From: Flavobacteriales bacterium
GTDB taxonomy: Bacteria; Bacteroidota; Bacteroidia; Flavobacteriales_D; Sanyastnellaceae
Length of the DNA: 64,000 nt
NCBI GenBank assembly: GCA_016722445.1
Contig: JADKIZ010000009.1
Coordinates: 74,591-138,590, forward strand
Direction of reading: 5' to 3'
In this document: in pieces, positions 1 through 8,842 of the stretch
How positions within the stretch are numbered: the stretch's first letter is position 1
Layout: the number at the start of each line of letters is the position of its first letter
Notes under the pieces: generated by a model
What the model saw: the letters and a program-made list of their open reading frames with translations, nothing else
What the model was told of the DNA's origin: nothing
Databases searched by the model: none
Made by a program: the position numbers and the translations under genes

Positions 1-110
1 GGTAATCTGCGAATGGCGTATTTGCCATAAAAACAGCATTACCTCCGTTGTGATCGCCGTTGCCCCAGCCATCCAAAATAACAAGGCATACTTTCTTACC
101 GTTACTCATA
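1..110 (-). CDS. gpmI: 2,3-bisphosphoglycerate-independent phosphoglycerate mutase, N-terminal fragment
   Basis: Reading leftwards from the ATG at 108-110, about 36 residues are visible before the window edge. They contain the motif VILDGWG followed by GNAVFMANTPFAD. This is the conserved N-terminus of the metal-dependent, cofactor-independent phosphoglycerate mutase, in which the Asp of LDGWG binds a catalytic metal. The enzyme interconverts 3- and 2-phosphoglycerate in glycolysis and gluconeogenesis. The start lies 4 nt beyond the stop of the upstream histidine kinase, so the two are probably co-transcribed. The rest of the gene lies outside the window. Confidence 0.85.
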
Positions 111-114
111 TTGC

Positions 115-1058
115 TTATGCAGGAAATGTTATTGCAAAGATGCTTCCGTTCGGGTGATTATCAGATACAGAGATCTGGCCATGATGCAATCTGACGACCG
201 TGGCGCAAATGAAAAGACCAAGCCCGGTACCTTTCGAAGATCTCGTTTCTTCATTGCCAATTCGATAAAATCGTGTAAAGATTTTATCCTTTTCATTATC
301 AGGAATACCTTGACCCTGATCTGCCACAGTCAAAATCACATGGTGATCTTTTTTTGACAAATGAATTTTGACCAACTCACGCCCGCCATATTTAGTCGCA
401 TTATCAAGAAGATTAGATACGAGGGAAGTCATCATTTGAAAATCACCATGCATACGTCCCTCATCTTCGTCATTTATCTCAACCTTCAATCCATGTAAGC
501 TTCGATAGCGTTCAGCTTCCTGATATACAATGGTGCGCAAGGAAATTAGTTCTTTATGTATACCTTGATGATTGTTATCCAGTCGGGTTGCGAGCAAAAT
601 ATTTTCAGTAAGATCTTGCAGTCTGCGTGTTTCTCTCAAAGCTGTTTTGAGCAATTGCGCTTTTTGTGATTCGGTAAGTCCTTCAGAATTCAGGGTTTCC
701 AGTTGCAACTTGACGGCAGCCACAGGTGTTTTTAATTCATGCGTCACAGAAAGCAGAAATGTTTTTTCCATTCGGCCAATCGCATTTCCCGCCGCCAGAT
801 GCTCAGGATGTAAGCAAAACCGAGTACAAGCAACAAGATAAAAACAGCACCTTCACCAACCACCATCCACACCTTTGAATGCAGCAATGGCAATTGAGAT
901 TGACCAAGTACAACAGTTCTTAATTCAAGAATTTCACGATGTAATTGAATGAGCTCATATCCCCACCAACACAATTGGAATAAAATATATACCGCAAGTA
1001 TCCAGAGGAGAGCGAGAATGCGTCCGGATCGACTACGCCGGTTAATCGAAATATTCAT
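115..1058 (-). CDS. Two-component sensor histidine kinase, interrupted by a frameshift
   Basis: Two overlapping reading frames (744-1058 and 115-771) join into one kinase of about 314 residues. The N-terminal part has two transmembrane helices around a short extracytoplasmic loop. The second part has the phospho-acceptor H box (SVTHELKTP), N box (NLLDNATKYG), G1 (DQGQGIP), F box and G2 (GTGLGL), so the dimerisation and ATPase domains are complete. The frames meet at six T on the plus strand (762-767). One more base there gives the usual WKKTFLLSVTHELKTP. No response regulator gene is visible nearby, so the signal and output are unknown. gpmI follows directly. Sequencing error is the likeliest cause of the break. 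Confidence 0.85.
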
Positions 1059-1111
1059 TTGTGATTGCTATCTGCAAAGTTAACATCATCGCAGAAATTG
1101 CGGTCAAAAGA

Positions 1112-1134
1112 AAAGGCCTCAAAATGAGGCCTTT
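1112..1134 (-). terminator. Rho-independent terminator
   Basis: A perfect 9-bp stem (AAAGGCCTC / GAGGCCTTT) with a 5-nt loop. On the minus strand it is followed by a T-rich run (TTTTCTTTT). It lies just past the stop of the 1155-1673 gene and before the histidine kinase, so it ends the transcript of the small secreted protein. Confidence 0.75.
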
Positions 1135-1154
1135 CCATACTGATTGATATCAGA

Positions 1155-1673
1155 TTATTTTTTTCTGTCCGCTGGTTTAGCCGCTGGTGCTTTATCCGCA
1201 GGCTTCACATCTGTAGCTGGCTTATCACCTGTTGGACGCTCTGGACGAGGCTTTCCTTGCGCACCATCAGCTGGTTTACGTGGAAGGCGTTTTTCGTATA
1301 CAAAGTGAGTTTCTGTTTTGCCATCTTTGTCAGTTACCACGTAGTTCTGTTGGAGTTTGTAACCCATAGAAGCGAGGTAGTTCATTGCATCCGGCATACT
1401 TGGAAAAGTAGTCGAGCGGAGTTCAGTAAGTTGTTTTGCGAGTTCTTTATCAGTAAGAGCAGAAAGAATTTCACGTCCGAAATCTGCTTTGATGACTTGT
1501 GCACCTGCAGAATTGGTGCTTGAAATCAATTCCACAAAAATCACTTCAGGATTTTCAATGGCGAATTTGTTTTCATTTGGTTTTGGAGCTGAGGTAGCAG
1601 CAACGGTGCCTTTGTCTTGTGCATTCGCGAAGAATGGCAGTGCCGCAAGGGCGATCATGAGGAGTTTTTTCAT
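1155..1673 (-). CDS. Small secreted protein of unknown function, Pro/Lys/Ala-rich tail
   Basis: A 172-residue protein with a clear signal peptide (MKKLLMIALAALPFFANAQ, cleavage expected after the Ala before Gln) and no lipobox Cys. The middle 100 residues look like a small alpha/beta domain without a motif I recognise. The last 40 or so residues are low-complexity, rich in Pro, Lys, Ala and Asp, and probably disordered. It is followed by a strong terminator and seems to be a single-gene unit. I assign no function. The signal peptide points to the periplasm or outside the cell. Confidence 0.7.
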   Translation of the reverse strand: MKKLLMIALAALPFFANAQDKGTVAATSAPKPNENKFAIENPEVIFVELISSTNSAGAQVIKADFGREILSALTDKELAKQLTELRSTTFPSMPDAMNYLASMGYKLQQNYVVTDKDGKTETHFVYEKRLPRKPADGAQGKPRPERPTGDKPATDVKPADKAPAAKPADRKK

Positions 1674-1802
1674 TGGTTAACTAATAATTGTTTTGAGGTT
1701 GCCAAAAGTAGAATAATCGTGCCAGAAGCGAGGCAATGAAACGTTAAAAAGAAATTCTTCCGATTTATCTCGAAAATCACGATGGAATCCTAACGAAAGG
1801 TC

Positions 1803-1825
1803 GAAAGCTAAAAAGGACGCATGCT
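1803..1825. repeat. Short intergenic repeat, copy 1
   Basis: A 23-nt stretch that matches 3896-3918 at 19 of 23 positions, sharing the core AAAAAGGACG. Both copies are in the same orientation in intergenic DNA beside minus-strand genes (1674-1931 and 3750-4029). No structure or function is evident. It may be a remnant of a dispersed repeat. Confidence 0.35.
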
Positions 1826-1931
1826 GAACGCTGATTTTTCCTTGAAAATGTATTCAACTTACCTCAATCAAATAAAGGCTTGGCGTAATAGACATCAGGG
1901 ATGCAGAATATGTCTACCGCTGGCAGTGTGA

Positions 1932-2714
1932 TTAGGGCAGTTTGAGTCTGAAGTGTTCGATTACACGGCCTTTCCTGAAAAACAATACTCCGAAGTGAAA
2001 AAAATCGAGGCTTAACGTGACTCTCGGATTGCGGGAGATTTCGTTCCATGCCTTTTCCATTTCAGCCGACCAGTGAATATCGTCGAGTATCACGACAGAA
2101 TCATCGTGGAGAAAAGGACTGATTTCATTGAAATACCTGATTGTCGGATCATAACGATGATTTCCATCCATGACTGCAACATCCACTTTACCCATTTCTT
2201 GCAAGACCATATTGAGCTGATCATCAAAATTTCCTTGAATGACTTTGACATTTCCGAGGTTCAGGACATCAAAAACCTCCTTGGCGATGCGCGCAATTTC
2301 CGGAGCACCTTCCAATGTCCAGACTTTAGTCTTTGCAGCAACAGATGCGAGATAGGCCGTGGTTATCCCGAGGCTTGTACCCAACTCGAGGATGTTTTCG
2401 GGTCGCACATAATCGATGAGTCTGAACAACGCTTGTGCATGAGAGGCCGGTTGCAGCGCAAACTTCGCAATATGTGCCACACTTCTTTGATCACCTTTCA
2501 TCTTTCTAGAACCTGCACCAAAATCTTGGACATATATCACACGCTCATCTTGGAGTAAGTCTTCCCTTACTTTTTCGATGGCATCAAACACATAAAATGA
2601 TTTATCCTGAATAAGAATTTTGGTGATCAAATCGAACACCATTGGCGAATGAACACCATGCGGGCCTTTCGCTGAAATCAGATGACGCAGATATGCCCTT
2701 GCTTCGAATAACAA
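1932..2714 (-). CDS. Class I SAM-dependent methyltransferase (O-methyltransferase type)
   Basis: A 260-residue soluble protein. Its Rossmann-fold SAM-binding motif I is ILELGTSLGITTAYLA near residue 110. Later motifs fit the fold: the acidic end of strand 2 (WTLEGAPE), DVAVMDGNHRYD and VVILDDIHW. The pattern resembles metal-dependent O-methyltransferases, but the substrate cannot be told from sequence. The start lies 6 nt beyond the stop of lpxD, so it is probably co-transcribed with it, though that alone does not place it in lipid A synthesis. About 250 nt of non-coding DNA follow its stop. Confidence 0.75.
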   Translation of the reverse strand: MLFEARAYLRHLISAKGPHGVHSPMVFDLITKILIQDKSFYVFDAIEKVREDLLQDERVIYVQDFGAGSRKMKGDQRSVAHIAKFALQPASHAQALFRLIDYVRPENILELGTSLGITTAYLASVAAKTKVWTLEGAPEIARIAKEVFDVLNLGNVKVIQGNFDDQLNMVLQEMGKVDVAVMDGNHRYDPTIRYFNEISPFLHDDSVVILDDIHWSAEMEKAWNEISRNPRVTLSLDFFHFGVLFFRKGRVIEHFRLKLP

Positions 2715-2720
2715 TTCCGA

Positions 2721-3749
2721 TTATTGGTTTTTCTTCTGAAGTTCCTGAATCTGTTGCATGAGTTCAGGCAATTTTCTGAATCCCACATAAGACTTTTTAT
2801 AATCCATGATACCAAATGCAGGAGAACCCTGAATGATGGTATTTGGCTCTTTGATATCGTGTCCCACGCCACTTTGAGCAGCGATTTTGGTCCCATCAGC
2901 AATGGTGAGGTGACCAACAATTCCGACCTGACCACCTATCATACAATTCTTACCGATACGTGTAGAACCCGCCACACCACTTTGCGCCGCGATGACGGTA
3001 TTTTCACCAATTTCAACATTGTGAGCGATCTGAATCAGATTGTCCAATTTGACACCACGACGAATGATGGTGGATCCTAAAGTTGCGCGATCGATGGTTG
3101 TATTTGCACCCACTTCCACATGATCTTCGATGATGACATTTCCGATTTGCGGAACTTTCGCGTAGTTGTTTTCACTATTGGGTGAAAATCCAAAACCATC
3201 ACCACCGATGATCACGCCACTGTGCAAAGTACAATCGCTTCCTATCTGACAATCAGAGTAAACACGCACACCTGCATAAACAACAGTGTTGTTACCAATC
3301 TTTGAACCATCACCAATGTATGAATTGGGATAAATACTCACCCCATTACCAATGACGGCACCTTCACCAATATAACAGAAAGGACCGATGTAAACGTTTT
3401 CACCAATGCTTGCAGAAGCACTCACTGCAGCTTTTTCATCGATGCCTGGTTTAGGTTTTCTCAATTGATTGTATGCTTCAAGAAGCTTAGCAAAACTTCC
3501 GTATGCATCTTTCACACGAATGAGTGTAAGCGTATTTGGCAAAGGTTTCTCAGGAGCAAAATCATCACCAACGATGGCGATTGAAGCACCGGTGGAATAA
3601 ATGTATTCTGTGTACTTTGGATTGGCGAGAAACGTGAGTGTTGCAGGTTTGCCTTCTTCAATTTTAGACAAACTACTCACAACCGTGTCAGGATTACCTT
3701 CCACATTTCCACCAAGCATGGCGGCTATTTGAGATGCGGTGAATTGCAT
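2721..3749 (-). CDS. lpxD: UDP-3-O-acylglucosamine N-acyltransferase LpxD
   Basis: 342 residues, the usual length. LpxD transfers the second acyl chain, onto the 2-amino group of UDP-3-O-acylglucosamine, the third step of lipid A synthesis. The first 100 residues are the UDP-binding domain. The middle is a long left-handed beta helix of hexapeptide repeats. It includes GVIIGGDGFGF and the catalytic-His segment IAHNVEIGENT. The C-terminus is an alpha-helical tail (LPELMQQIQELQKK) as expected for acyl-carrier binding. A 16-bp palindrome lies 20 nt upstream of the ATG, and a methyltransferase gene follows after 6 nt. Confidence 0.95.
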   Translation of the reverse strand: MQFTASQIAAMLGGNVEGNPDTVVSSLSKIEEGKPATLTFLANPKYTEYIYSTGASIAIVGDDFAPEKPLPNTLTLIRVKDAYGSFAKLLEAYNQLRKPKPGIDEKAAVSASASIGENVYIGPFCYIGEGAVIGNGVSIYPNSYIGDGSKIGNNTVVYAGVRVYSDCQIGSDCTLHSGVIIGGDGFGFSPNSENNYAKVPQIGNVIIEDHVEVGANTTIDRATLGSTIIRRGVKLDNLIQIAHNVEIGENTVIAAQSGVAGSTRIGKNCMIGGQVGIVGHLTIADGTKIAAQSGVGHDIKEPNTIIQGSPAFGIMDYKKSYVGFRKLPELMQQIQELQKKNQ

Positions 3750-3768
3750 GATGGATGAATTGGGTTTG

Positions 3769-3784
3769 ATCAGGATATCCTGAT
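3769..3784. promoter_or_regulatory. Perfect 16-bp palindrome upstream of lpxD
   Basis: ATCAGGATATCCTGAT is a perfect palindrome with no loop, centred about 27 nt upstream of the lpxD ATG. A loop-free palindrome is typical of a dimeric regulator site rather than a terminator. I know of no matching consensus, so the operator role is inference. Confidence 0.3.
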
Positions 3785-3895
3785 TTCATTCTCAAGGGCG
3801 AATATATCGGTGATAAGACAGCCAAAAGACGTTTTACCCTAATTTCCATTCACCGATAAACCCAGAATATGCAACCGGAATCGTTATGAAGCGCT

Positions 3896-3918
3896 GAAAG
3901 CCAAAAAGGACGGGCGCT
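3896..3918. repeat. Short intergenic repeat, copy 2
   Basis: Partner of the copy at 1803-1825 (19 of 23 positions identical). The surrounding intergenic stretch 3785-4029 shows no convincing coding region and no clear terminator. Confidence 0.35.
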
Positions 3919-4029
3919 CCCCGTTTACATTGGGATAAGCCTAAAGGATAATTATTTGAAACCGTATCATACATCTGAAAAAAAAAAATTGCGGCTTTCG
4001 AAGAGAGCAATGATTCGGGATAATACACG

Positions 4030-5796
4030 TCATTTATGGCTTTCAGTGCTGGAAGAGACTCCGACTGCGTGATCCAGTTTAAATTGTGAATCGAGCCATT
4101 GACAGCGGTTTTGCAGCCAACGTCTCAGGTTGGATAATTCTTCGGCATAGTCCTTTATGGGTGCAGGGTGAGTGAGGAATTTGTTGAGACCGAAAGCCGG
4201 AAAACGTGTGAAGTTCCTTTGGCGAGCTGGTTCATCTACCAAAGCGGAAAGTGAATCAACAAGGTGATTCAAATGCGCATCAGAAAGTACATTTTGACGC
4301 CACAAACGATATCTTTCATTCACCAAATTCCGAAATGATTCCTTTTGAAACAAATGTTTGAATAATGCATTGGCTTGTCCTGAGACTTCTGCAATAAAAG
4401 CATCCGTGCGATCACATGACATGATTTGTGTACCACCGTATGCAATGTCAAAGTCCCAAACTGGTCCAGCTTTCAATTTCGAACCTTCGGAGGTATTGCC
4501 CCGATGCAAAAAAGTACTCACCATGTATGCATCAGGATTTTTAGAAAGTTCTTGTAAGATGTAATAATCCGCCCATGAGTTCCAATCTATCTCCTGATCA
4601 TTTACATCTGGCGCCTCACATTTCGTTACAAATTTTTCCAAACTCCATCTGATCTGTTTTAGGTAAAGGCTGTCCATTTCAATACCAGGAGGATCATCAA
4701 CAATAAAAGAAGTAGAACCTGCAAACAGGACCACATCCATTTTATCAGGACGATTGATTTGCACCAAAAAAGCATCACTTCCCGGAGTCCTTGTATTCAG
4801 ATCCAATCGACCAGGACTTATTTCATTTCTTTCCATGAGGAGATAGACACCTTGATAGAGACCATTGATCACCACTTCAACATATCTACTTTGAGGTGCA
4901 TGATAGCCCATGCTTCTCCAAAGTTCATAAGACAATGCATTTCTGATGAGAGATGGATCAGAATAAGGTCCTTGTAATATCCATTTCGAAGAAGCATTCA
5001 TGCCGAGGAGCGCAACTTTTTCTTTTTTCAAAGTATCGCCACTCATTCGAATGCTGAATTGTTTTTTGGGGAATTGTGCTGAAGAAAATCCGCGAATCCC
5101 CATTTCGATTTCACGTTCCATTTCACCGCAATCCAATGAAGTACCATTACATTGAAGTTTCATTTTCGCATGACCCTTTTCCTTTTGTTTCAGAAGTGTT
5201 TCATTCACTTCGATCACAATGCACGGCAATACTCCATTCTCATATTGTGGATATTGAAGTAACATGGCATTTTGATCCTTTTCTCCAGCCATGACATAAA
5301 CTCCAGACTGTGATGCAAACCCACCGTCACGCGGAGCAGTTCGGATTTTCAGCAACAATTTGTTTTCGCCCTGTTTTTGAAATTTCATCCAAAGTACAGG
5401 GTCAATTTTGAAAGGCCTCAATGATTTATTCCAGGAGTACACAGGTATTTCACCTGATTCAACTACACCTGGCCAAATTGCTCCCTGTGCATTGGTATGA
5501 ATCAAAACTTTGTTGTTCAACAACAATTCAAAATCAAGTGTATCCGGTGCAAAGAAAAAGAGTTCACCTGAGACAGAATCCAAAGCTTCATTGAAAGTAG
5601 TTTCCCAGTGTGTGCCATTCCATGAAGAAGCTGTAGAGTCTCTTTTGTGATCGGATTCATGAACCTTATTCCACGACATCAGTGGAGCTGTAAAGAGTTT
5701 CCAATGTCTTGGATCCGCTTTCTTTTCACACGCAGATAACACGATAATAGCAAACAGCAAAAAGACTAAAAGTATTCGATGCTTAATTCTGAGCAT
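4030..5796 (-). CDS. CotH-family kinase-like lipoprotein
   Basis: 588 residues. The N-terminus is a lipoprotein signal peptide with a lipobox (IVLSAC, Cys at about residue 23). The body carries CotH hallmarks: RGFSSAQFPKKQFSIRM, GVYLLMERNE, and AGPVWDFDIAYGG with the metal-binding DFD-type acidic motif. CotH proteins are atypical kinases first studied in Bacillus spore coats. The substrate here is unknown. About 200 residues between the lipobox and the CotH core form an unrecognised beta-rich region. It overlaps the end of aroA by 14 nt, so it is translated from the same transcript. The place in the cell (periplasm or outer membrane) is inferred from the lipobox. Confidence 0.85.
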   Translation of the reverse strand: MLRIKHRILLVFLLFAIIVLSACEKKADPRHWKLFTAPLMSWNKVHESDHKRDSTASSWNGTHWETTFNEALDSVSGELFFFAPDTLDFELLLNNKVLIHTNAQGAIWPGVVESGEIPVYSWNKSLRPFKIDPVLWMKFQKQGENKLLLKIRTAPRDGGFASQSGVYVMAGEKDQNAMLLQYPQYENGVLPCIVIEVNETLLKQKEKGHAKMKLQCNGTSLDCGEMEREIEMGIRGFSSAQFPKKQFSIRMSGDTLKKEKVALLGMNASSKWILQGPYSDPSLIRNALSYELWRSMGYHAPQSRYVEVVINGLYQGVYLLMERNEISPGRLDLNTRTPGSDAFLVQINRPDKMDVVLFAGSTSFIVDDPPGIEMDSLYLKQIRWSLEKFVTKCEAPDVNDQEIDWNSWADYYILQELSKNPDAYMVSTFLHRGNTSEGSKLKAGPVWDFDIAYGGTQIMSCDRTDAFIAEVSGQANALFKHLFQKESFRNLVNERYRLWRQNVLSDAHLNHLVDSLSALVDEPARQRNFTRFPAFGLNKFLTHPAPIKDYAEELSNLRRWLQNRCQWLDSQFKLDHAVGVSSSTESHK

Positions 5797-7081
5797 TGGC
5801 AGCGGAGGTGATTTGAACTTTACCCTGCAATTTACTCACGAGATCGAAAAATGTGGGAAAAGATTTGGACACACATTCTGCACCGCGGATGGTAACTCGT
5901 CCGCCAGCAAGACCGAGAATGGTTGCGGCCATCGCGATACGGTGATCCTGATGCGAATTGATATCAGCGCGGCGAACCGGCGCAGGATAAATTTTCATTT
6001 CATCATCGCGTAATACGATTCGGATATTGGCTTTGGCAAATTCCTGTTGTAGTGTTTTACCACGGTTGCTTTCTTTGTGGATGAGGCGCTTCACACCATA
6101 AATGGTACTCACGCCATCTGCAAAAGCAGCGAGAGCAGCCAGAGGAGGAAACAAATCGGGACATTCATTTGCATCGAATTCGAATGCAGAAATATCCGAA
6201 GCAAAAACTTTCACACCATTCGAAGTGATTTCCATTTTTACTCCAGCCATTTTGAGCACATCCAAAACTGCACTGTCGGCCTGAGTAATCCGATGATCAA
6301 TATTGGTGATATGCAAACCTTCTTCAGCGCACAAGGCGCCGGCCACAAGCAGAAAAGCTGCGCCACTCCAATCGCCGGGAACAGTGAGTTCCCTTGGAGA
6401 ATATACGGCATTTTCTATGGTGAAGTGCTCCAAGTTGTCATGCTGAATTTTCACACCAAATTGTTCCATGACTTCCAAAGTCATGGTGATGTATGGTTTG
6501 CTTTTCAGATTTGAAACATGAATGATGGAAGTAGAACCTGCTCTTGGAAGAGCGATGAGTAATCCAGTGAGAAATTGCGAAGAGATAGAGCCATCCATTT
6601 GCACTTCACCCGGAACAATAGGACCTTTCACCTGCACAGGAAGCAGACCTTGATTCGTTTCAATGTTTACACCGAGAGGAGGAAGAATATGTTCAAAATT
6701 TTCAAAAGATCGTTTCAATAATGAACCATGACCACTGATGACCATTTGTTGTTCGCTCAAAGCCGCAATTGGAATAAACATCCTGCTTGCAAGACCTGAT
6801 TCGCCGCAAAACACTTCATTCTTGGACTGACGAATACCGGATAAAAAAGCATTGGGAAAACCGCCTTTGATGGTGACCACGTTTCCTTTCTGTGTGACGA
6901 TTGCCCCAAGAGCTTGTGCAATTTCCAATGCCGCTTTGCAATCGTCACTGTCAGGATAATCGCTGATCACAGATTCACCACGCGCAAGCAATGCGCAGGC
7001 GACCATTCGTTGAGCGATACTCTTGCTGCCGGGTGCAGCTACATTTCCACTTAACTCTCCGGGAAATATTTCAACCTTCAT
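5783..7081 (-). CDS. aroA: 3-phosphoshikimate 1-carboxyvinyltransferase (EPSP synthase)
   Basis: Catalyses the sixth step of the shikimate pathway, joining shikimate-3-phosphate and phosphoenolpyruvate. Visible motifs are PGSKSIAQR near the N-terminus, GESGLASRMFIP, DGSISSQFLTGLL and the C-terminal DHRIAMAA. I chose the ATG at 7079-7081 because it gives the family N-terminus MKVEIFPGEL and overlaps the upstream menG stop as ATGA, a classic coupling arrangement. An in-frame start at 7135 would add 18 residues unlike the family. The protein is about 432 residues. aroK lies separately at about 36.7 kb. Confidence 0.95.
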   Translation of the reverse strand: MKVEIFPGELSGNVAAPGSKSIAQRMVACALLARGESVISDYPDSDDCKAALEIAQALGAIVTQKGNVVTIKGGFPNAFLSGIRQSKNEVFCGESGLASRMFIPIAALSEQQMVISGHGSLLKRSFENFEHILPPLGVNIETNQGLLPVQVKGPIVPGEVQMDGSISSQFLTGLLIALPRAGSTSIIHVSNLKSKPYITMTLEVMEQFGVKIQHDNLEHFTIENAVYSPRELTVPGDWSGAAFLLVAGALCAEEGLHITNIDHRITQADSAVLDVLKMAGVKMEITSNGVKVFASDISAFEFDANECPDLFPPLAALAAFADGVSTIYGVKRLIHKESNRGKTLQQEFAKANIRIVLRDDEMKIYPAPVRRADINSHQDHRIAMAATILGLAGGRVTIRGAECVSKSFPTFFDLVSKLQGKVQITSAANAQN

Positions 7082-7824
7082 TTTCTTCCGAGGTAAATAC
7101 TTGCGATTCCACCTGACAAAGAAATACTGCGGCAATCACGATATCCTGCTTTTTCCATTCTACTGATAAACTTCATACCCGAAGGGAAGGCCTCAACGCT
7201 TTCCGGAAGGTATTCATAGGCGCGACGATCTTTAGAGATCAAACGTCCGATGGTCGGCATGATATATTTAAAGTAAAACTTGAAAAGTTGTTTTACAGGA
7301 AATGCAGTTGGTTGTGAAAATTCAAGCACTACACAAAGTGCGTTGGGTTTCAATACGCGATTCATCTCAGCGAGTCCCTTATCCAGATCCTGGAAATTGC
7401 GCACACCGAACGCAACCATACAACCGTCGAAAACTTCTTTTTCAAATGGGAGGTTTTCGGAGTCGCCCAATCGCAACTCAATCACATTTTCCAGACCTTT
7501 TGCCTTGACCTTTTTGCGTCCGACTTCGAGCATGCCTTCGCTGATATCTACACCAGTAATTTTTTCAGCACCCAAATTCATGCGTACCGCTTCGAGCGCA
7601 AAATCACCCGTACCAGTAGCCACATCGAGGACTTGTTTTGGATTTTCCTTTTTCAGAATTCTGATGGCCTTCTTTCTCCAAAGAATGTCAATTCCCAGAG
7701 AAAAAAAATGGTTGAGAAAATCATAGGAACCAGAGATGTTATTGAACATTCTTGCGACTTGTTCCTTTTTTTCTTCTGCTTCAGAATATGGTTTGACTTC
7801 TTTCACGATTGTAGACACAGACAA
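7078..7824 (-). CDS. ubiE: Demethylmenaquinone methyltransferase (UbiE/MenG)
   Basis: 248 residues. SAM motif I is DVATGTGDFALEA. The N-terminal VARMFNNISGSYDFLNHFFSLGID and the later DGCMVAFGVRNFQDLDKGL are diagnostic of the UbiE/COQ5/MenG family. In a Bacteroidota background the expected quinone is menaquinone, so the reaction is C-methylation of demethylmenaquinone, the last step of menaquinone synthesis. The start is one base past the stop of hldA, and its own stop overlaps the start of aroA, so all three are translated from one message. Confidence 0.93.
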   Translation of the reverse strand: MSVSTIVKEVKPYSEAEEKKEQVARMFNNISGSYDFLNHFFSLGIDILWRKKAIRILKKENPKQVLDVATGTGDFALEAVRMNLGAEKITGVDISEGMLEVGRKKVKAKGLENVIELRLGDSENLPFEKEVFDGCMVAFGVRNFQDLDKGLAEMNRVLKPNALCVVLEFSQPTAFPVKQLFKFYFKYIMPTIGRLISKDRRAYEYLPESVEAFPSGMKFISRMEKAGYRDCRSISLSGGIASIYLGRK

Positions 7825-7825
7825 A

Positions 7826-8839
7826 TCAGAGGCTTAATTGTTCGGTTGAAATTTTATGACAAGCTTCGGTGAGCAGTTGTTCTTTATCAACCGGAACCAC
7901 ACCAACTTTTTCGCAAACCAATCCGCCCGCAAGATTTGCAAGCGATGTAAAAGTATGTGTATCTGCTCCTGCAGCAAGTGCAAGGGAAGCAACACTGATG
8001 ACGGTATCACCCGCCCCACTCACATCCAGAATTTCACGATGGTGTGCTTTTTCATGATAATATCCTTTTTCATCCGATGACATAACTCCTAACTCGGATA
8101 AGGTCACCATGGTAATTTTATTCTGCAAGTTTTCCTTCAAATTGCTGATGGCATGTTTGAGTTGATCAAAATTGTTTTTATCAAAATCAATTTTCAATCC
8201 TTCTCGCAATTCCTTCAGATTTGGTTTAAACAAAGTGACACCTTTATAGGCGAAAAAATTGTCCTTTTTCGGATCAACCGTTGTAGGAATATTTTTTTCT
8301 TGTGCAAATCCGATTACCGTAGAAATAACCTTTTCAGTGAGAACACCTTTATTGTAATCTTCGAAAATGATGACATCGACCTTCTGCCTGTTGAGTATCC
8401 CTTTGATACAATCCAACAAATGTCTTTCATCCGTTGCGGACAGCGGTGTTGTGATTTCTTCGTCCACCCGAAGAAGATGATGACCTTGACTGATCACACG
8501 TGTTTTCACGGTGGTCATTCTCTCGGGTGAATCGATGATACCTTCGGTGGTGAAATGATTTTCTTTCAGAGTTGTTCTAAAAATATCGCCTTTGCTTCCA
8601 TCACCAACCACAGAACAAATGATTGCTTTGGCACCAAGGCTTTTTACGTTGAGTGCAACATTTGCTGCGCCACCAAGGCGATTTTCCTTTTTATTGACCT
8701 GCACCACCGGTACAGGCGCTTCAGGTGAGATACGTTCTACTTTTCCCCAGTAGTATGCATCGATCATGACATCACCTACGATGAGTACAGTGAGTCCGTT
8801 GAATTTTTGAAATAGCTGTTGTATCTCTTCCTTGTTCAT
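7826..8839 (-). CDS. hldA: D-glycero-beta-D-manno-heptose-7-phosphate kinase (HldE N-domain type)
   Basis: 337 residues in the PfkB/ribokinase fold. The N-terminal VLIVGDVMIDAYYWGKVERISPEAP and the PfkB signature with catalytic Asp, DVSGAGDTVISV, identify the RfaE/HldE kinase domain, which phosphorylates C1 of heptose-7-phosphate. E. coli HldE carries an adenylyltransferase domain at the C-terminus. This protein ends after the kinase domain, so the transferase must be encoded elsewhere, as is common in Bacteroidota. It makes ADP-heptose precursor for lipopolysaccharide. It starts 3 nt after the aminotransferase stop. Confidence 0.9.
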   Translation of the reverse strand: MNKEEIQQLFQKFNGLTVLIVGDVMIDAYYWGKVERISPEAPVPVVQVNKKENRLGGAANVALNVKSLGAKAIICSVVGDGSKGDIFRTTLKENHFTTEGIIDSPERMTTVKTRVISQGHHLLRVDEEITTPLSATDERHLLDCIKGILNRQKVDVIIFEDYNKGVLTEKVISTVIGFAQEKNIPTTVDPKKDNFFAYKGVTLFKPNLKELREGLKIDFDKNNFDQLKHAISNLKENLQNKITMVTLSELGVMSSDEKGYYHEKAHHREILDVSGAGDTVISVASLALAAGADTHTFTSLANLAGGLVCEKVGVVPVDKEQLLTEACHKISTEQLSL

Positions 8840-8842
8840 TTT

